A stretch of 64,000 nt of DNA from Porticoccaceae bacterium (GCA_026005035.1 BPKH01000005.1:1-64000), one strand, 5' to 3'; counted from the stretch's first letter, positions 27,311 to 38,187 are shown. Numbers and translations are program-made. The notes: a model not told the origin generated them from the letters alone.

Positions 27311-30010
27311 CTAGCGGGAGATGGGTTCCACCAGGGGGGCGCCGCCGGCGTCTTCCCGGTTGCGCTGGTCCAGCTCTTCGCGGATCGCCGTCTCCAGGCG
27401 GCGGCAGAAGTCGGGATCGGACAGCGGCCGGCCGGCGGCGTCGGTGATATAGAAGACGTCCTCCACCCGCTCGCCGAGGGTGGCGATGCGCGCCCGGTGC
27501 AAGCGGATGCCGAAGCGGGCGAAGATCCGCCCCAGGTGGGCGAGGAGCCCCGGCCGGTCGGGGGTGATCACCTCGAGGGCGGTCAATCCGCCGCTCGCCT
27601 CAGTGTATAGGTAGGTGGCGGTCTTGAGGGCCAGCTGCTTGAGGCGCCGCGGCGTGCGCCGCTTGACCTCGGGCACCTGCCAGTGGGGGTCGGAAAGGGC
27701 CGCCGCGAGGGTCTGTCGGACCCGCTCCACGCGGGCGCGGTCCTGGCCGAAGGGCCGGCCCTCCTCGTCGAGCACGTAGAACATGTCGAAGGTGTGCCCG
27801 GCGCTGGTCCGGGACAGGCGCGCGTCCTGGATGTTGAGGTTGAGCTGGTCGAGGGTGGCGGCGGCGATCAAAAAGACGTCGCGCCCGCCCCGGGTGTAGA
27901 CGAACACCCGGGTGGCGCTCGGAAACTCGAGCCCCGCGTCCTCCACGTAGACCACCGGGCCTTCGGGGGCCTGGAGGATCGCCTCGGTGCAGCGGGCGAT
28001 CACCCGCGGCCGCTCCCGCAGGAAGAACTCCTCGTCCACGTCGGCCCAGACGGCCTGGGCGCGCTCGGCGGGGATGCCCCGCTGGGCGAGCAGATGCAGC
28101 GCCTCTTCCCGGCTCGCCGCCACCCACTCCCGCCGGTTGACCGGGTTTTCGAGTCCCCGGGCGAGGGCCTGGCGGGTCTCCTCGTAGAGGGTGCGCAGCA
28201 GGGCGTCTCGCCAGCTGTTCCACAGGCTGGGGTTGGTGGCGGTGATGTCGGCGACGGTGAGCACGTACAGGTAGTCGAGGCGCAGCTGATCGCCCACCAT
28301 GCGGGCGAAGCGCTGGATCACCGCCGGGTCGGAGGTGTCCTCCCGCTGGGCCACCTGGGACATCAGCAGGTGGTGTTCCACCAGCCAGCGCAAAAGCTCC
28401 ACCTCCTGCTCCGGCAGGCCGTGGCGGCGAGCGAACCCTTCCACGTCGGCGGCGCCGAGCAGCGAGTGGTCGCCGCCCCGGCCCTTGGCGATGTCGTGGT
28501 AGAGGCCGGCGATGAACAGGAGCTCCGGCTTGGGGAGGTTTTTGTAGATGTGGGAGGCGAGGGGATAGCGCTCGGCCATCTCGGGGCGGTCCAGCCGGCG
28601 CAGGTTGCGGATCACCTCCAGGGTGTGGACATCCACCGGATAGATGTGGAAGAGGTCGTGCTGGACCTGGCCGGTGATGCGCCCGAACTCGGGCAGGTAG
28701 CGGCCGAGCACCCCGTAGCGGGCCATCCGCTGCAGCTGGGGGGTGAGCTTGCCGGGGCAGCGCAACAGGCGCAGGAACAGGGCGGTGTTGGCCGGGTCGT
28801 TCCGGAAGCCGTCGTCGATCAGGTGGCGCCAGCGCTGAATCTCGCGAATGGTGGTGGCGCGGATCCCCTCGATTTCGGGGTTTTCGCCGAGGAGCACGAA
28901 GATCTCGAGGAGCGCCGAGGGATGATCGGCGAATACCCGAGGGTGGATCGCCTCGATGTGGCCGTCGCGGACCTGGAAGCGCTCATTGAGCGGCCTGAGG
29001 CTGTGGAGGCGGTCGCGGTGGAGGATCACTTCGTCCAGGTACTGCAAGAGCACGTCGTTGAGCTCCCGCAGGCCGGTCACCACCCGGTAGTACTGCTGCA
29101 TGAACTGTTCGACGCCGAGCCTCTCGTCGCTGTCGCGGTAGCCGAAGAGCTCGGCGAGGCGCCGTTGGTGGTCGAAGGTGAGTCGCTCCTCGGCGCGCCG
29201 CGCCAGGTAGTGCAGGCCGTAGCGGACCTTCCACAGAAACGACCGGCCCGTCTTGAGGAAGTGGAGTTCGTCGGCGTCGAGAAAGCCGCACTCCACCAGG
29301 CCTTCCAGGGAGTCCACCCCGAAGTGGCGCCGTGCCACCCACTGGATCATCTGGATGTCCCTAAGTCCGCCCGGCGATTCCTTGACGTTGGGTTCGAGGC
29401 TGTATTCGGTGTCGCCGTGTTTGCGGTGGCGGGCCTGCTGCTCCGCCCGCTTGGCGCGGAAAAATTCGTCCGGCGGCCAGATGCGATCGGGCCCGGTGCG
29501 CTCCATCATCGCCCGGCGCAGGGCGGGGTCGCCGCACAGGGTGCGGCTCTCCATGAGGTTGGTGGCCACCGTCACGTCGGCGCGGGCCTCTTCCACGCAC
29601 TCGTCCAGGGTGCGCACGCTCTGGCCGATCTTCAGCTGGATGTCCCACAGGAAGGCGAGGAAGCGCTCGATGCTCGCCCGGTGGCGCTCCACGCCCCCGT
29701 CGGGGAGGAGGATCAATAGGTCGATGTCCGAATGGGGGTGGAGTTCGCAGCGGCCGTATCCCCCCACGGCGAGGAGGGCCACGTCCTCGTCCCAGGGAAA
29801 GAGCTCCCAGGCGTAGGCGAGGATCCGATCGACGAAGGCGGCGCGCTCCACCACCAGGGTGTCGACCCGTTCCCCCTCCAGGAAGCGGTTGTCGAAGTGG
29901 GCGTTGGCGGCCGCCAGGGCGTCGCGGAAGACGGGCAGGGCGCCGCGCGCTGCCAGGTCGGCGCGGAAGCGCGCCTCGTCGAAAAAGAGAAGGGGCTTGG
30001 CTTCAACCAT
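27311..30010 (-). CDS. glnD: Bifunctional uridylyltransferase/uridylyl-removing enzyme GlnD
   Basis: An 899-residue nitrogen sensor that adds UMP to PII proteins at low glutamine and removes it at high glutamine. The nucleotidyltransferase motif GGYGRCELHPHSDIDLLIL lies near residue 87. An HD domain with YHDIAKGRGGDHS lies near 500, and two ACT domains (start of PFGQDRARV and TPDRPGLLAHLG) fill the end and bind glutamine. The start ATG overlaps the end of map by eight bases. The length is normal and no break is seen. Confidence 0.95.
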   Translation of the reverse strand: MVEAKPLLFFDEARFRADLAARGALPVFRDALAAANAHFDNRFLEGERVDTLVVERAAFVDRILAYAWELFPWDEDVALLAVGGYGRCELHPHSDIDLLILLPDGGVERHRASIERFLAFLWDIQLKIGQSVRTLDECVEEARADVTVATNLMESRTLCGDPALRRAMMERTGPDRIWPPDEFFRAKRAEQQARHRKHGDTEYSLEPNVKESPGGLRDIQMIQWVARRHFGVDSLEGLVECGFLDADELHFLKTGRSFLWKVRYGLHYLARRAEERLTFDHQRRLAELFGYRDSDERLGVEQFMQQYYRVVTGLRELNDVLLQYLDEVILHRDRLHSLRPLNERFQVRDGHIEAIHPRVFADHPSALLEIFVLLGENPEIEGIRATTIREIQRWRHLIDDGFRNDPANTALFLRLLRCPGKLTPQLQRMARYGVLGRYLPEFGRITGQVQHDLFHIYPVDVHTLEVIRNLRRLDRPEMAERYPLASHIYKNLPKPELLFIAGLYHDIAKGRGGDHSLLGAADVEGFARRHGLPEQEVELLRWLVEHHLLMSQVAQREDTSDPAVIQRFARMVGDQLRLDYLYVLTVADITATNPSLWNSWRDALLRTLYEETRQALARGLENPVNRREWVAASREEALHLLAQRGIPAERAQAVWADVDEEFFLRERPRVIARCTEAILQAPEGPVVYVEDAGLEFPSATRVFVYTRGGRDVFLIAAATLDQLNLNIQDARLSRTSAGHTFDMFYVLDEEGRPFGQDRARVERVRQTLAAALSDPHWQVPEVKRRTPRRLKQLALKTATYLYTEASGGLTALEVITPDRPGLLAHLGRIFARFGIRLHRARIATLGERVEDVFYITDAAGRPLSDPDFCRRLETAIREELDQRNREDAGGAPLVEPISR

Positions 30011-30782
30011 CGGGAGGAGTTTCTCCCCGGCGCAGGGTGAGGATCTCCACCCCGTCGGCGGTGACGAGCACGGTGTGCTCCCACTGGGCCGACAGCCGCC
30101 CGTCCCGAGTTTCCACCGTCCAGCCGTCGCGGCGCAGCTTCGTGTGGTGCTTGCCAGCGTTGATCATCGGCTCGATGGTGAAGGTCATCCCCTCGCGCAA
30201 TTCCATGCCGGTGCCGGGGCGACCGAAGTGGAGCACCTGCGGCTCCTGGTGGAATTCGCGGCCGATGCCGTGGCCGCAGTAGTCGCGCACCACCGAGTAG
30301 TGGTTGGCCTCGGCGTGGCTCTGGATGGCGTGGCCGATGTCGCCGAGTCGCGCCCCCGGTCGCACCTGGGCGATGCCGCGGTAGAGGCACTCTCGCGCCA
30401 CCCGGCACAGCCGCTCGGCGTGGGGCGCCACCTTGCCCACCAGGAACATCTGGCTGGTGTCGCCGTAGAAGCCGTCCTTGAGCACCGTGATGTCGATGTT
30501 GACGATGTCCCCCTCCTTGAGGACCTTGCGGTCGGAGGGGATGCCGTGGCAGACCACCTGGTTGACCGAGGTGCAGATCGACTTGGGGTAGCCCTTGTAG
30601 TTGAGGGGGGCGGGGATCGCCTTTTGGACGTTGACGATGTAGTCGTGGCAGATTCGGTCCAGCTCGCCGGTGGTGATGCCGGGCTGGACGTAGGGCGCGA
30701 TCATCTCCAGCACCTCGGCGGCGAGCCGGCAGGCGACGCGCATCTTGTCGATTTCGGCGGGCGAGAGGATCGCCACGGCCAT
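30003..30782 (-). CDS. map: Type I methionine aminopeptidase
   Basis: A 259-residue enzyme that removes N-terminal methionine from nascent proteins. The metal ligands are in the usual places: DIVNIDITVLKDGFYGDTS (two Asp), GHGIGREFHQEP (His), MTFTIEPMI (Glu) and WEHTVLV (Glu). The start is ATG at 30780-30782, preceded by GAGG; an upstream in-frame ATG at 30816-30818 adds 12 non-family residues. It is divergent from rpsB, as in E. coli, and heads map-glnD-dapC-nth. Confidence 0.95.
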   Translation of the reverse strand: MAVAILSPAEIDKMRVACRLAAEVLEMIAPYVQPGITTGELDRICHDYIVNVQKAIPAPLNYKGYPKSICTSVNQVVCHGIPSDRKVLKEGDIVNIDITVLKDGFYGDTSQMFLVGKVAPHAERLCRVARECLYRGIAQVRPGARLGDIGHAIQSHAEANHYSVVRDYCGHGIGREFHQEPQVLHFGRPGTGMELREGMTFTIEPMINAGKHHTKLRRDGWTVETRDGRLSAQWEHTVLVTADGVEILTLRRGETPPDG

Positions 30783-30873
30783 GGGGACCTCGTCTTTCGA
30801 ACTGGGAAAGCGGGCCATTTTACCCGAGCGGGCAGCGCGCGGGGGATGCGTCCTTCATCGGTGGGGGGAATTG

Positions 30874-30882
30874 TGGTATAAA
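30874..30882 (+). promoter_or_regulatory. Promoter of rpsB-tsf with extended -10
   Basis: TGGTATAAA (TGn followed by TATAAA at 30877-30882) is a strong extended -10, with a weak -35-like TTCATC 17 bases upstream. It gives a leader of about 130 bases before rpsB, GC-rich and able to fold. That fits the S2 autoregulated leader of proteobacteria, but I cannot confirm its structure. Confidence 0.6.
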
Positions 30883-31022
30883 GCGCGCCCGGCGCGACGA
30901 GCGCCGGACCGCGGGGGTGACCCCGCCATCACGCACACGCGCCGGCACGGCGGAACGGGTGCCCGGAAGGGTTTTCCGTCGGGGCGCGTGGAGGACGAAC
31001 CCAAGCGAGAAAGGTAACTGCC

Positions 31023-31781
31023 ATGACCACCGTGACCATGCGCGAGCTGTTGCAGGCGGGGGTCCACTTCGGGCACCAGACCCGCTTCTGGAACCCGAAG
31101 ATGGCGCCCTACATCTACGGCGCGCGCAACAAGATCCACATCATCAACCTCGAACACACCGTGCCCGCCCTCAATCGGGCGCTCGCCGAGATCCGGCGGA
31201 TGGCCGCTCAGGGGAAGAAAATCCTCTTCGTCGGCACCAAGCGCGCCGCCCAGAAGATCGTCGAGGAGGAGGCGCGGCGCTGCGGCATGCCCTACGTCAG
31301 CCACCGCTGGCTGGGGGGCATGCTCACCAACTACAAGACCATCCGCGCGTCCATCAAGCGGCTCAAGGAACTCGAGGCGCAAAGCCAGGACGGCACCTTC
31401 CAGAAACTCACCAAAAAAGAGGCCCTGATGCGCACCCGCCAGATGGAAAAGCTGGAGCGGGCCATCGGCGGCATCAAGGAGATGGGCGGACTGCCCGATG
31501 CCCTGTTCGTCATCGACGTCGACCACGAGCGCATTGCAGTGGCCGAGGCCAACAAGCTCGGCATCCCGGTGATCGGGGTGGTGGACACCAACAGCGACCC
31601 CGATGGGGTGGACTTCGTGATCCCCGGCAACGACGACGCCATCCGCGCCATCAAGCTCTACTGTACCGCGGTCGCGGACGCGGTGCTCGAGGGCAGGGCG
31701 GAGGCCAACGCCGCCTCCGCCAAGAGCGAGTTCGTGGAAGTACCCGAAGAGGGTGCCGCCGAGGCCCGAGGCGAAGCGTGA
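31023..31781 (+). CDS. rpsB: 30S ribosomal protein S2
   Basis: A 252-residue ribosomal protein of normal length. The N-terminus [23 protein letters not shown], the central [13 protein letters not shown] and the signature [20 protein letters not shown] are all standard. The ribosome site GAAAGGT lies six bases before ATG. It leads a long co-directional run to fabZ. Confidence 0.98.
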   Translation: MTTVTMRELLQAGVHFGHQTRFWNPKMAPYIYGARNKIHIINLEHTVPALNRALAEIRRMAAQGKKILFVGTKRAAQKIVEEEARRCGMPYVSHRWLGGMLTNYKTIRASIKRLKELEAQSQDGTFQKLTKKEALMRTRQMEKLERAIGGIKEMGGLPDALFVIDVDHERIAVAEANKLGIPVIGVVDTNSDPDGVDFVIPGNDDAIRAIKLYCTAVADAVLEGRAEANAASAKSEFVEVPEEGAAEARGEA

Positions 31782-31814
31782 GGAGGCTGCCGGGACGTCG
31801 GTGGTCGAACCGAG

Positions 31815-31838
31815 AAAGGGGGCCGCGCCCCCTTTTTG
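31815..31838 (+). terminator. Intrinsic terminator or attenuator between rpsB and tsf
   Basis: Arms AAAGGGGGC and GCCCCCTTT with a short loop, followed by T, sit 34 bases after the rpsB stop. The same arrangement in E. coli lowers tsf expression relative to rpsB, and that is the likely role here. Confidence 0.78.
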
Positions 31839-31869
31839 TTGAAGGCGAGCGACAGCGAGGAGCGACCCA

Positions 31870-32733
31870 ATGGCTGTGACCGCATCTCAGGTGAAAGAAC
31901 TGCGCGAGCGCACCGGGCTCGGCATGATGGAGTGCAAAAAGGCCCTCGAGGCGGCCGGTGGGGACATCGAGAAGGCCATCGAAGAATTGCGCAAGTCGAG
32001 CGGCCTCAAGGCGGCCAAGAAGGCAGGCCGCACCGCCGCGGAAGGGGTGGTGGCGCTCAAGGTGGCCGACGATGCCAGCTACGGCGTGCTAGTGGAGGTC
32101 AACTGCGAGACCGACTTCGTGGCCCGGGACGAAAACTTCCGCGCCTTCGTGGAGCGGGTGCTCGACGCCGCCTTCGCCCGCCGCGGCGGCGAGGTGGCGG
32201 AACTGATGGCCGGCGAGCTGGAAGCGGCCCGCCAGGCGCTGGTGCAAAAGGTGGGCGAAAACGTCGCCGTGCGGCGGGCCGCCGTCCTCGAGGGCCAGCG
32301 GGTGGGCGGCTATCTGCACAGCAACCACCGCATCGCCGTGCTGGTGGCCCTGTCGGGGGGCAGCGAGGAACTCGCCCGCGACCTGGCCATGCACGTGGCC
32401 GCTGCCAACCCGCGGGTGGTGCGTCCCGCCGACATGCCCGCCGAGGTGGTAGACAAGGAGCGGGAGATCTACGCGGCGCAAGCCGCCGAGAGCGGCAAGC
32501 CGGCCGAGATCGTGGCCAAGATGGTGGAGGGACGGGTGCGCAAGTTCCTGAGCGAAAACAGCCTTCTGGAGCAGCCCTTCGTGCGCGACCCCGAGGTGAC
32601 CGTCGGGAGGCTGGCCGCCGACGCCGGCGTCGAGGTGCTCGGCTTCGTCCGCTTCGAGGTGGGGGAGGGGATCGAGGTGGCGCGCCCCGACTTCGCCGCC
32701 GAGGTGGCCGCCCAGGTGGAGGGGGCGCGCTGA
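31870..32733 (+). CDS. tsf: Elongation factor Ts
   Basis: A 287-residue nucleotide exchange factor for EF-Tu. It begins with [24 protein letters not shown] and has the core motif [14 protein letters not shown], which contacts EF-Tu. All domains are present. The attenuator after rpsB lies just upstream, and the ribosome site GCGAGGAGCG precedes ATG. Confidence 0.97.
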   Translation: MAVTASQVKELRERTGLGMMECKKALEAAGGDIEKAIEELRKSSGLKAAKKAGRTAAEGVVALKVADDASYGVLVEVNCETDFVARDENFRAFVERVLDAAFARRGGEVAELMAGELEAARQALVQKVGENVAVRRAAVLEGQRVGGYLHSNHRIAVLVALSGGSEELARDLAMHVAAANPRVVRPADMPAEVVDKEREIYAAQAAESGKPAEIVAKMVEGRVRKFLSENSLLEQPFVRDPEVTVGRLAADAGVEVLGFVRFEVGEGIEVARPDFAAEVAAQVEGAR

Positions 32734-32746
32734 GGGGGATCGCACC

Positions 32747-33484
32747 GTGGTCGCCGCCGTGCGGGAAAAGCGCTATCAGCGGATCCTGCTCAAGCTGAGC
32801 GGAGAGGAGCTGCAGGGGGAAGAGCCCTTCGGCATCGACCCGCGGGTCCTCGACCGCATGGCCGCCGAGATCGGCCAGGTGGTGGCCATCGGGGTGCAGG
32901 TGGGACTGGTGATCGGGGGCGGCAACCTGTTCCGGGGGGCCGCGCTCCACGCCGCCGGCATGGAGCGGGTCACCGGCGACCAGATGGGAATGTTGGCCAC
33001 GGTGATGAACGCACTGGCGATGCGCGACGCCCTGGCGCGCCGCCAGATCGCCGCCCGGGTCCTGTCGGCGATTCCCATGACCGGACTGGTGGATCCCTAC
33101 GACCGCCGCCACGCCCTGCGCTGCCTCGCCGAGGGGGAGGTGGTGCTCTTCGCCGCCGGCACCGGCAATCCCTTTTTCACCACCGATTCGGCCGCCTGTC
33201 TGCGGGGCATCGAGATCGGCGCCGAGATAGTCCTCAAGGCCACCAAGGTGGACGGCGTCTACAGCGCCGATCCCCGCCGGGATCCCAACGCCGTGCTCTA
33301 TAAACGGCTCACCTACGACGAGGTGCTCGCCCGCCAGCTCGGCGTGATGGATCTCACCGCCATCTGCCTGTGCCGCGAGCACCGCCTGCCCCTGCGGGTG
33401 TTCCGGATGGCCAAGGCGGGGGCTCTCCTCGACATCGTCACGGGGGGCGAAGAGGGCACACTCATCGAGGAGGACGCGACATGA
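32747..33484 (+). CDS. pyrH: UMP kinase
   Basis: A 245-residue kinase of the amino-acid-kinase fold that phosphorylates UMP to UDP. The motifs [31 protein letters not shown] and [13 protein letters not shown] are typical. The GTG start at 32747 follows GAGGGGGATC. The stop overlaps the frr ATG by four bases. Confidence 0.96.
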   Translation: MVAAVREKRYQRILLKLSGEELQGEEPFGIDPRVLDRMAAEIGQVVAIGVQVGLVIGGGNLFRGAALHAAGMERVTGDQMGMLATVMNALAMRDALARRQIAARVLSAIPMTGLVDPYDRRHALRCLAEGEVVLFAAGTGNPFFTTDSAACLRGIEIGAEIVLKATKVDGVYSADPRRDPNAVLYKRLTYDEVLARQLGVMDLTAICLCREHRLPLRVFRMAKAGALLDIVTGGEEGTLIEEDAT

Positions 33485-34038
33485 TCGACGATCTCAAGGC
33501 CGATGCCCGCAGCCGCATGGCCAAGGCGGTGGAGGCCTTGCGCCACGCCTTGGCGCGGATCCGCACCGGCCGCGCTCATCCCAGTCTGCTGGAGGGAATC
33601 ACCGTCAACTATTATGGGGTGGAGACCCCCCTCAACCGGGTCGCCAACATCCACGTGGCCGACGCTCGCACCCTCACCGTGGTGCCCTGGGAGAAAAAGC
33701 TGGTGCCAGAGATCGAAAAGGCCATCCTCAAGTCCGATCTCGGCCTCAATCCCGCCACCGCCGGCGAGGTGATCCGCATCCCCCTGCCGCCGCTCACCGA
33801 GGAGACGCGCAAGGCGCTGATCCGCCAGGCGCGCCACGAGGCGGAGCAGGGGCGCGTGTCCATCCGCAACATCCGCCGCGACGTGTTGTCCGATCTCAAG
33901 GAGCTCCTCAAGGAGCGGCTGATCACCGAGGACGAGGAGCGCCGCGCCCAAGAGGAGATCCAGCGGATCACCGACCGGTTCGTCGCCCAGGTGGACGAGC
34001 TGTTGGCGGAAAAAGAAAAGGACCTGATGGAGATCTAG
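33481..34038 (+). CDS. frr: Ribosome recycling factor
   Basis: A 185-residue protein of exactly the usual length. It splits the post-termination ribosome together with [30 protein letters not shown] and the long helical C-terminus are typical. ATG overlaps the pyrH stop (ATGA). Confidence 0.97.
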   Translation: MIDDLKADARSRMAKAVEALRHALARIRTGRAHPSLLEGITVNYYGVETPLNRVANIHVADARTLTVVPWEKKLVPEIEKAILKSDLGLNPATAGEVIRIPLPPLTEETRKALIRQARHEAEQGRVSIRNIRRDVLSDLKELLKERLITEDEERRAQEEIQRITDRFVAQVDELLAEKEKDLMEI

Positions 34039-34065
34039 GGCCCTCGCGCCCTGGCGGTGAGCGCC

Positions 34066-34830
34066 ATGACCGACCACGAAAGCGGCAGTGGCCGCTGGCC
34101 GCTCAACCACGTGGCCATCATCATGGACGGCAACAACCGCTGGGCCAAGGCGCGCGGTCTGGCGGGGATCGCCGGCCACGAGCGGGGGGTGGAGCGGGTG
34201 CGGGACGTGCTCGACGCCTGCGGCCGCCACGGGATTCCCTACCTCACCCTGTTCGCCTTCAGCAGCGAGAACTGGGCGCGCCCTGCCGGAGAGGTTCGCG
34301 CTCTCCTCTCCCTGTTCGCATCCTACCTGCGCAAGGAGGTGCCCGAGCTCGAGCGGCGGGGGGTGAGGCTCAAGGTGATCGGCGAGCGGGCGCGCTTTTC
34401 GCGGCGCCTCAGCCGACTCATCGAGGAGGCGGAAGAGGCCACCGCCCGGGGCGAGACCACCCTCACCCTGGCGGTGGATTACGGCGGGCGCTGGGACATC
34501 GTCCAGGCCAGCCGGCGCCTCGCCGAGCGGGTTCGGGCGGGGGAGCTGGATCCGGCGGCGATCAGCGAGGCGCTCTTCGAGGCCCATCTCGCCACCGCCG
34601 GCCTGCCCGCCCCCGACCTGTGCATCCGCACCGCCGGCGAGCAGCGGTTGAGCAACTTCCTCCTCTGGCAGCTCGCCTACGCCGAGCTCTACTTCTCGCC
34701 GGTGTTCTGGCCCGATTTCGACGGCCACGCCTTCGACCTCGCGGTGGCGGCCTACCACCGAAGGCAGCGGCGCTTCGGCCGCAAGTCGGAACAGCTGGGC
34801 GGGGGCGCGGAAGGAGTCGCCGGTGGTTGA
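34066..34830 (+). CDS. uppS: Undecaprenyl diphosphate synthase
   Basis: A 254-residue cis-prenyltransferase that builds the C55 carrier for cell wall and other glycans. The signature MDGNNRWAKARG holds the essential D21. FAFSSENWARP, TLAVDYGGRWDI and the C-terminal DLCIRTAGEQRLSNFLLWQ are intact. ATG 34066 is chosen; an in-frame GTG at 34057 would add three residues. The carrier made here is also the likely substrate of the DUF368 protein near 59 kb. Confidence 0.95.
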   Translation: MTDHESGSGRWPLNHVAIIMDGNNRWAKARGLAGIAGHERGVERVRDVLDACGRHGIPYLTLFAFSSENWARPAGEVRALLSLFASYLRKEVPELERRGVRLKVIGERARFSRRLSRLIEEAEEATARGETTLTLAVDYGGRWDIVQASRRLAERVRAGELDPAAISEALFEAHLATAGLPAPDLCIRTAGEQRLSNFLLWQLAYAELYFSPVFWPDFDGHAFDLAVAAYHRRQRRFGRKSEQLGGGAEGVAGG

Positions 34831-35668
34831 GGGGTTGCGGGCGCGCCTGGTGACCGGCGCGGTGCTGGGGTGCGCCCTCGTGGTGGGGGTGTGGTGGCTG
34901 CCCCCCGCCGGGCTCGCCCTCGCCGGCGCCGCGGCGGTGATGGCGGCCGCCTGGGAGTGGGGGCTGCTGGTGGCCGGCCGGCGTGCGGCGATCGCCTTCT
35001 GTCTGGCGGTGGGCGCGCTGTTGGGGGCAGCCGGCGTCGAGCTCGAGCTGTGGGGAGCGGCACCGGATGGGGAGCGTATCCTGCGCCTTCTCTCCGTCGC
35101 CTGCGCCTTTTGGGCGCTGGCGGTGTTGTGGGTGCAGAGTTATCCGGCGAGCGGCCTCCTGTGGCGGGGTGGGGCGCTGCGCTTCGCCCTGGGGGTGTTG
35201 GTGTTGCTGCCCCCCTGGGTGGCGGCGCTGTGGCTCGCCAGCCTGCCCGGCGGCCGCGGGCTGTTGCTCCTCGCCCTGGGGCTCGTGGTCTGCGTCGACG
35301 TGGGCGGCTACTTCATCGGGCACCGCTGGGGACGGCGCCCCCTGGCGCCCCGCGTCAGTCCCGGCAAGACTTGGGAAGGGCTCGCCGGCGGCCTGGGCCT
35401 TGCCCTGTTGGCGCTGGCCGCGGCCCTCGCCGCGGTGCCCGCTTGGCGGGCCGCGTGGGGACGCTGGTTGGCGGTGGCGCTGGCCACCGCCTTCGCCGCA
35501 GTGGTGGGCGATCTGTTCGAGAGCATGGTCAAGCGGCAGCGGGGGGTGAAAGATTCGGGGCGGCTCTTGCCGGGACACGGCGGGGTCCTCGACCGCGTCG
35601 ACGGCATGACCGCGGCGCTGCCCACCTTTGCGTTCTTCTACGCCAATCTGGTGCTCTCCGCGCCATGA
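34823..35668 (+). CDS. cdsA: Phosphatidate cytidylyltransferase
   Basis: A 281-residue membrane enzyme making CDP-diacylglycerol from CTP and phosphatidate. About seven hydrophobic segments precede the C-terminal signature [15 protein letters not shown] and [28 protein letters not shown], which binds CTP and metal. The GTG start overlaps uppS by eight bases, and its stop overlaps dxr. Confidence 0.95.
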   Translation: MVEGLRARLVTGAVLGCALVVGVWWLPPAGLALAGAAAVMAAAWEWGLLVAGRRAAIAFCLAVGALLGAAGVELELWGAAPDGERILRLLSVACAFWALAVLWVQSYPASGLLWRGGALRFALGVLVLLPPWVAALWLASLPGGRGLLLLALGLVVCVDVGGYFIGHRWGRRPLAPRVSPGKTWEGLAGGLGLALLALAAALAAVPAWRAAWGRWLAVALATAFAAVVGDLFESMVKRQRGVKDSGRLLPGHGGVLDRVDGMTAALPTFAFFYANLVLSAP

Positions 35669-36825
35669 TCCGCAATGTGGCCATTCTGGGCGCCACCGGC
35701 TCCATCGGCGCCTCCACACTGGACGTCATCGCCCGCCACCCCGAGCGCTACCGGGTGTGGGCCCTCAGCGGCCGGCGGGTGGAGGCGCTCGCGCCCCTCT
35801 GCCGGCGCTTCGCGCCCCGCTGGGCGGTGGTGGGCGACGAGGCCGCGGCGCGCCGCCTGCGCCCCGAGGTGCCGGCCGAGACGGAGGTGCTGGCCGGGCC
35901 GCGGGCCCTCGAGGAGGTGGCAGCACAGCCGGAATGCGACGTGGTGGTGGCGGCCATCGTCGGGGCGGCCGGGCTCCTCTCCACCCTGGCGGCAGTGCGT
36001 ACCGGCAAGCGGGTGTTGCTCGCCAACAAGGAAGCGCTGGTCATGGCGGGGGAGCTGGTGATGGCCGCGGCGCGGCGCTCCGGCGCCGCCCTGCTGCCCA
36101 TCGACAGTGAGCACAACGCCATCTTCCAGTGCCTGCCCGCCGCCTGCCGGGACGTCCGCGCCGCGGGGGTGGAGCGCATTTGGCTGTCCGCTTCCGGCGG
36201 GCCCTTCCTGACGCGGCCCCTCGAAACCCTCGCCGCGGTCACTCCCCAGGAGGCCTGCGCCCACCCCAATTGGCGCATGGGGCGCAAGATCTCGGTGGAC
36301 TCGGCCACCATGATGAACAAGGGACTCGAGCTGATCGAGGCCTGTTGGCTGTTCGGCGTCCGCCCGCAACAGGTGGAGGTGGTGATCCACCCGCAGAGCA
36401 TCGTCCACTCCCTGGTGGCCTACGTGGATGGCTCCTTGCTCGCCCAGCTCGGCCACCCCGACATGCGCACCCCCATCGCCCACGCGCTGGCCTGGCCGGA
36501 ACGGATCGCGGCGGGGGTGGCACCCCTCGACCTGGCGGCGGTGGCGCGACTCGATTTCGCCGCCCCCGACGAGGTGCGCTTCCCGAGCCTCGCGCTCGCC
36601 CGCCGCGCCGCCGAGGCCGGCGGCGACTACCCGGCGGCCCTCAACGCCGCGAATGAAGAGGCGGTGGCGGCGTTCTTGGCCGGCCGCATTCCCTTTCCGC
36701 GCATTGTCGAGGTGGTGGGCCGGGTGCTGGACGAGTGGTCGGGAGGGAGCGCCGCCGAGCTCGAGGCAGTGCTCGAAGCCGATCGGCGGGCCCGGGAGAG
36801 GGCGCGCCGGATCCTCGGGGAGTGA
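35665..36825 (+). CDS. dxr: 1-deoxy-D-xylulose 5-phosphate reductoisomerase
   Basis: A 386-residue enzyme that makes methylerythritol phosphate, the first committed step of the MEP isoprenoid route. The NADPH site GATGSIG is at 9-15. [52 protein letters not shown] and [11 protein letters not shown] are all present. The same pathway is continued by ispD and ispF further along this window. Confidence 0.96.
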   Translation: MIRNVAILGATGSIGASTLDVIARHPERYRVWALSGRRVEALAPLCRRFAPRWAVVGDEAAARRLRPEVPAETEVLAGPRALEEVAAQPECDVVVAAIVGAAGLLSTLAAVRTGKRVLLANKEALVMAGELVMAAARRSGAALLPIDSEHNAIFQCLPAACRDVRAAGVERIWLSASGGPFLTRPLETLAAVTPQEACAHPNWRMGRKISVDSATMMNKGLELIEACWLFGVRPQQVEVVIHPQSIVHSLVAYVDGSLLAQLGHPDMRTPIAHALAWPERIAAGVAPLDLAAVARLDFAAPDEVRFPSLALARRAAEAGGDYPAALNAANEEAVAAFLAGRIPFPRIVEVVGRVLDEWSGGSAAELEAVLEADRRARERARRILGE

Positions 36826-36831
36826 CCGTCC

Positions 36832-38187
36832 ATGGAATTGCTGAAAACCGCATTTTTCACCCTGCTGGCGCTGGGCGTGCTGATCACCGTCCACGAGTTC
36901 GGCCACTTCTGGGTGGCCCGGCGGCTGGGCGTCAAGGTGTTGCGCTTCTCTATCGGCTTCGGCGCCCCCCTGTGGCGCTGGTGCGACCGCCAGGGCACCG
37001 AATTCGTGGTGGCGGCTCTGCCCCTCGGGGGATACGTAAAGATGGCGGACGAGCGGGAGGGGCCGGTGGCGCCGGCCGACCTCGACCGCGCCTTCAACCG
37101 CAAGCCCGTGGCGGTGCGCATGGCGGTGGTGGCGGCCGGGCCGGCGGCCAACTTTCTCCTCGCTTTCATCGCCTACTGGGCGGTCTTTCTGGGAGGCGTC
37201 CAGGGCGTGGCGCCGGTGGTCGGGGAAGTGGTGCCGGGCTCGCCGGCGGAGCGGGCTGGACTCGCCCCCGGCCAGGAGATCGTGGCAGTGGACGGCGAGC
37301 TCACCCCCACCTGGAAGGCCCTCGGGGAAGCGCTGTTGCTCCGCGCGGGGGAGGAGGGGGAGATCCTTCTCGAGGTGCGCTATCCCGAATCCTCCCTCAC
37401 CTACACCCTGGAAGCGCCCTTGGCGGGCTATCGGGTGGATCCCGAGAGGCCCGACCCCATCCGCGACTTCGGGATCGTCCTCTACACCCCCCCGGTGCTG
37501 CCGGTGGTGGGAGATGTGCTCCCCGGCGGGCCGGCGGAGCGGGCGGGGCTCAAGCCGGGGGACCGGATCTTGGCGGTGGACGGCGAGCCGGTGGCAGACT
37601 GGCAGGCGTTCGTCGACTACGTCCGCGCCCGGCCGGGAGAGCCCCTCAAGGTGGTCTGGGAGCGGCAGGGGGTGCGCCACGAAGCGGTGCTCACGCCGCG
37701 CCCGGTGCCCGGCCCCGACGGCACCACGGTGGGCCAGGTGGGCATCGCCGTGGCGCCTCCCTCCTGGCCGCCCCACCTGGTGCGGGAACTGCACTACTCG
37801 CCCCTCGAGGGCCTGGGGGAGGCTGGGGCGCAGACCGCCCGCACCACCCGGCTCGTCCTCGACTCCCTGGTGAAGATGGCCACCGGCGCGCTGTCGGCCG
37901 CCCACTTGAGCGGTCCCATCACCATTGCTAAAGTGGCCGGCACCTCCGCGGAATACGGCGCGGCCGCGTTTCTGGGCTTCCTGGCACTGCTGAGCGTGAG
38001 CCTCGCGGTGCTCAACCTGTTGCCGATCCCGGTGCTGGACGGCGGACACCTGCTGTTTTACGCCGTGGAAGCGGCGCGGGGCAGGCCGGTCTCGGAGCGG
38101 GTGCAGTCGGCCGCCTATCGGGTGGGACTCGCTTTGGTCGTTGGTTTGATGGTGCTCGCCCTATACAATGACCTGTCCCGCCTATAG
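36832..38187 (+). CDS. rseP: RIP zinc metalloprotease RseP
   Basis: A 451-residue site-2 protease of the inner membrane that cuts anti-sigma factor RseA in the sigma-E envelope stress response. The zinc site is HEFGH at 21-25, and the third ligand is in NLLPIPVLDGGHLLFY. Two PDZ domains lie between (about 125-200 and 215-305), each with the pattern of 'PAERAGLKPGDRI'. The neighbours dxr and bamA match the usual order. Confidence 0.95.
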   Translation: MELLKTAFFTLLALGVLITVHEFGHFWVARRLGVKVLRFSIGFGAPLWRWCDRQGTEFVVAALPLGGYVKMADEREGPVAPADLDRAFNRKPVAVRMAVVAAGPAANFLLAFIAYWAVFLGGVQGVAPVVGEVVPGSPAERAGLAPGQEIVAVDGELTPTWKALGEALLLRAGEEGEILLEVRYPESSLTYTLEAPLAGYRVDPERPDPIRDFGIVLYTPPVLPVVGDVLPGGPAERAGLKPGDRILAVDGEPVADWQAFVDYVRARPGEPLKVVWERQGVRHEAVLTPRPVPGPDGTTVGQVGIAVAPPSWPPHLVRELHYSPLEGLGEAGAQTARTTRLVLDSLVKMATGALSAAHLSGPITIAKVAGTSAEYGAAAFLGFLALLSVSLAVLNLLPIPVLDGGHLLFYAVEAARGRPVSERVQSAAYRVGLALVVGLMVLALYNDLSRL

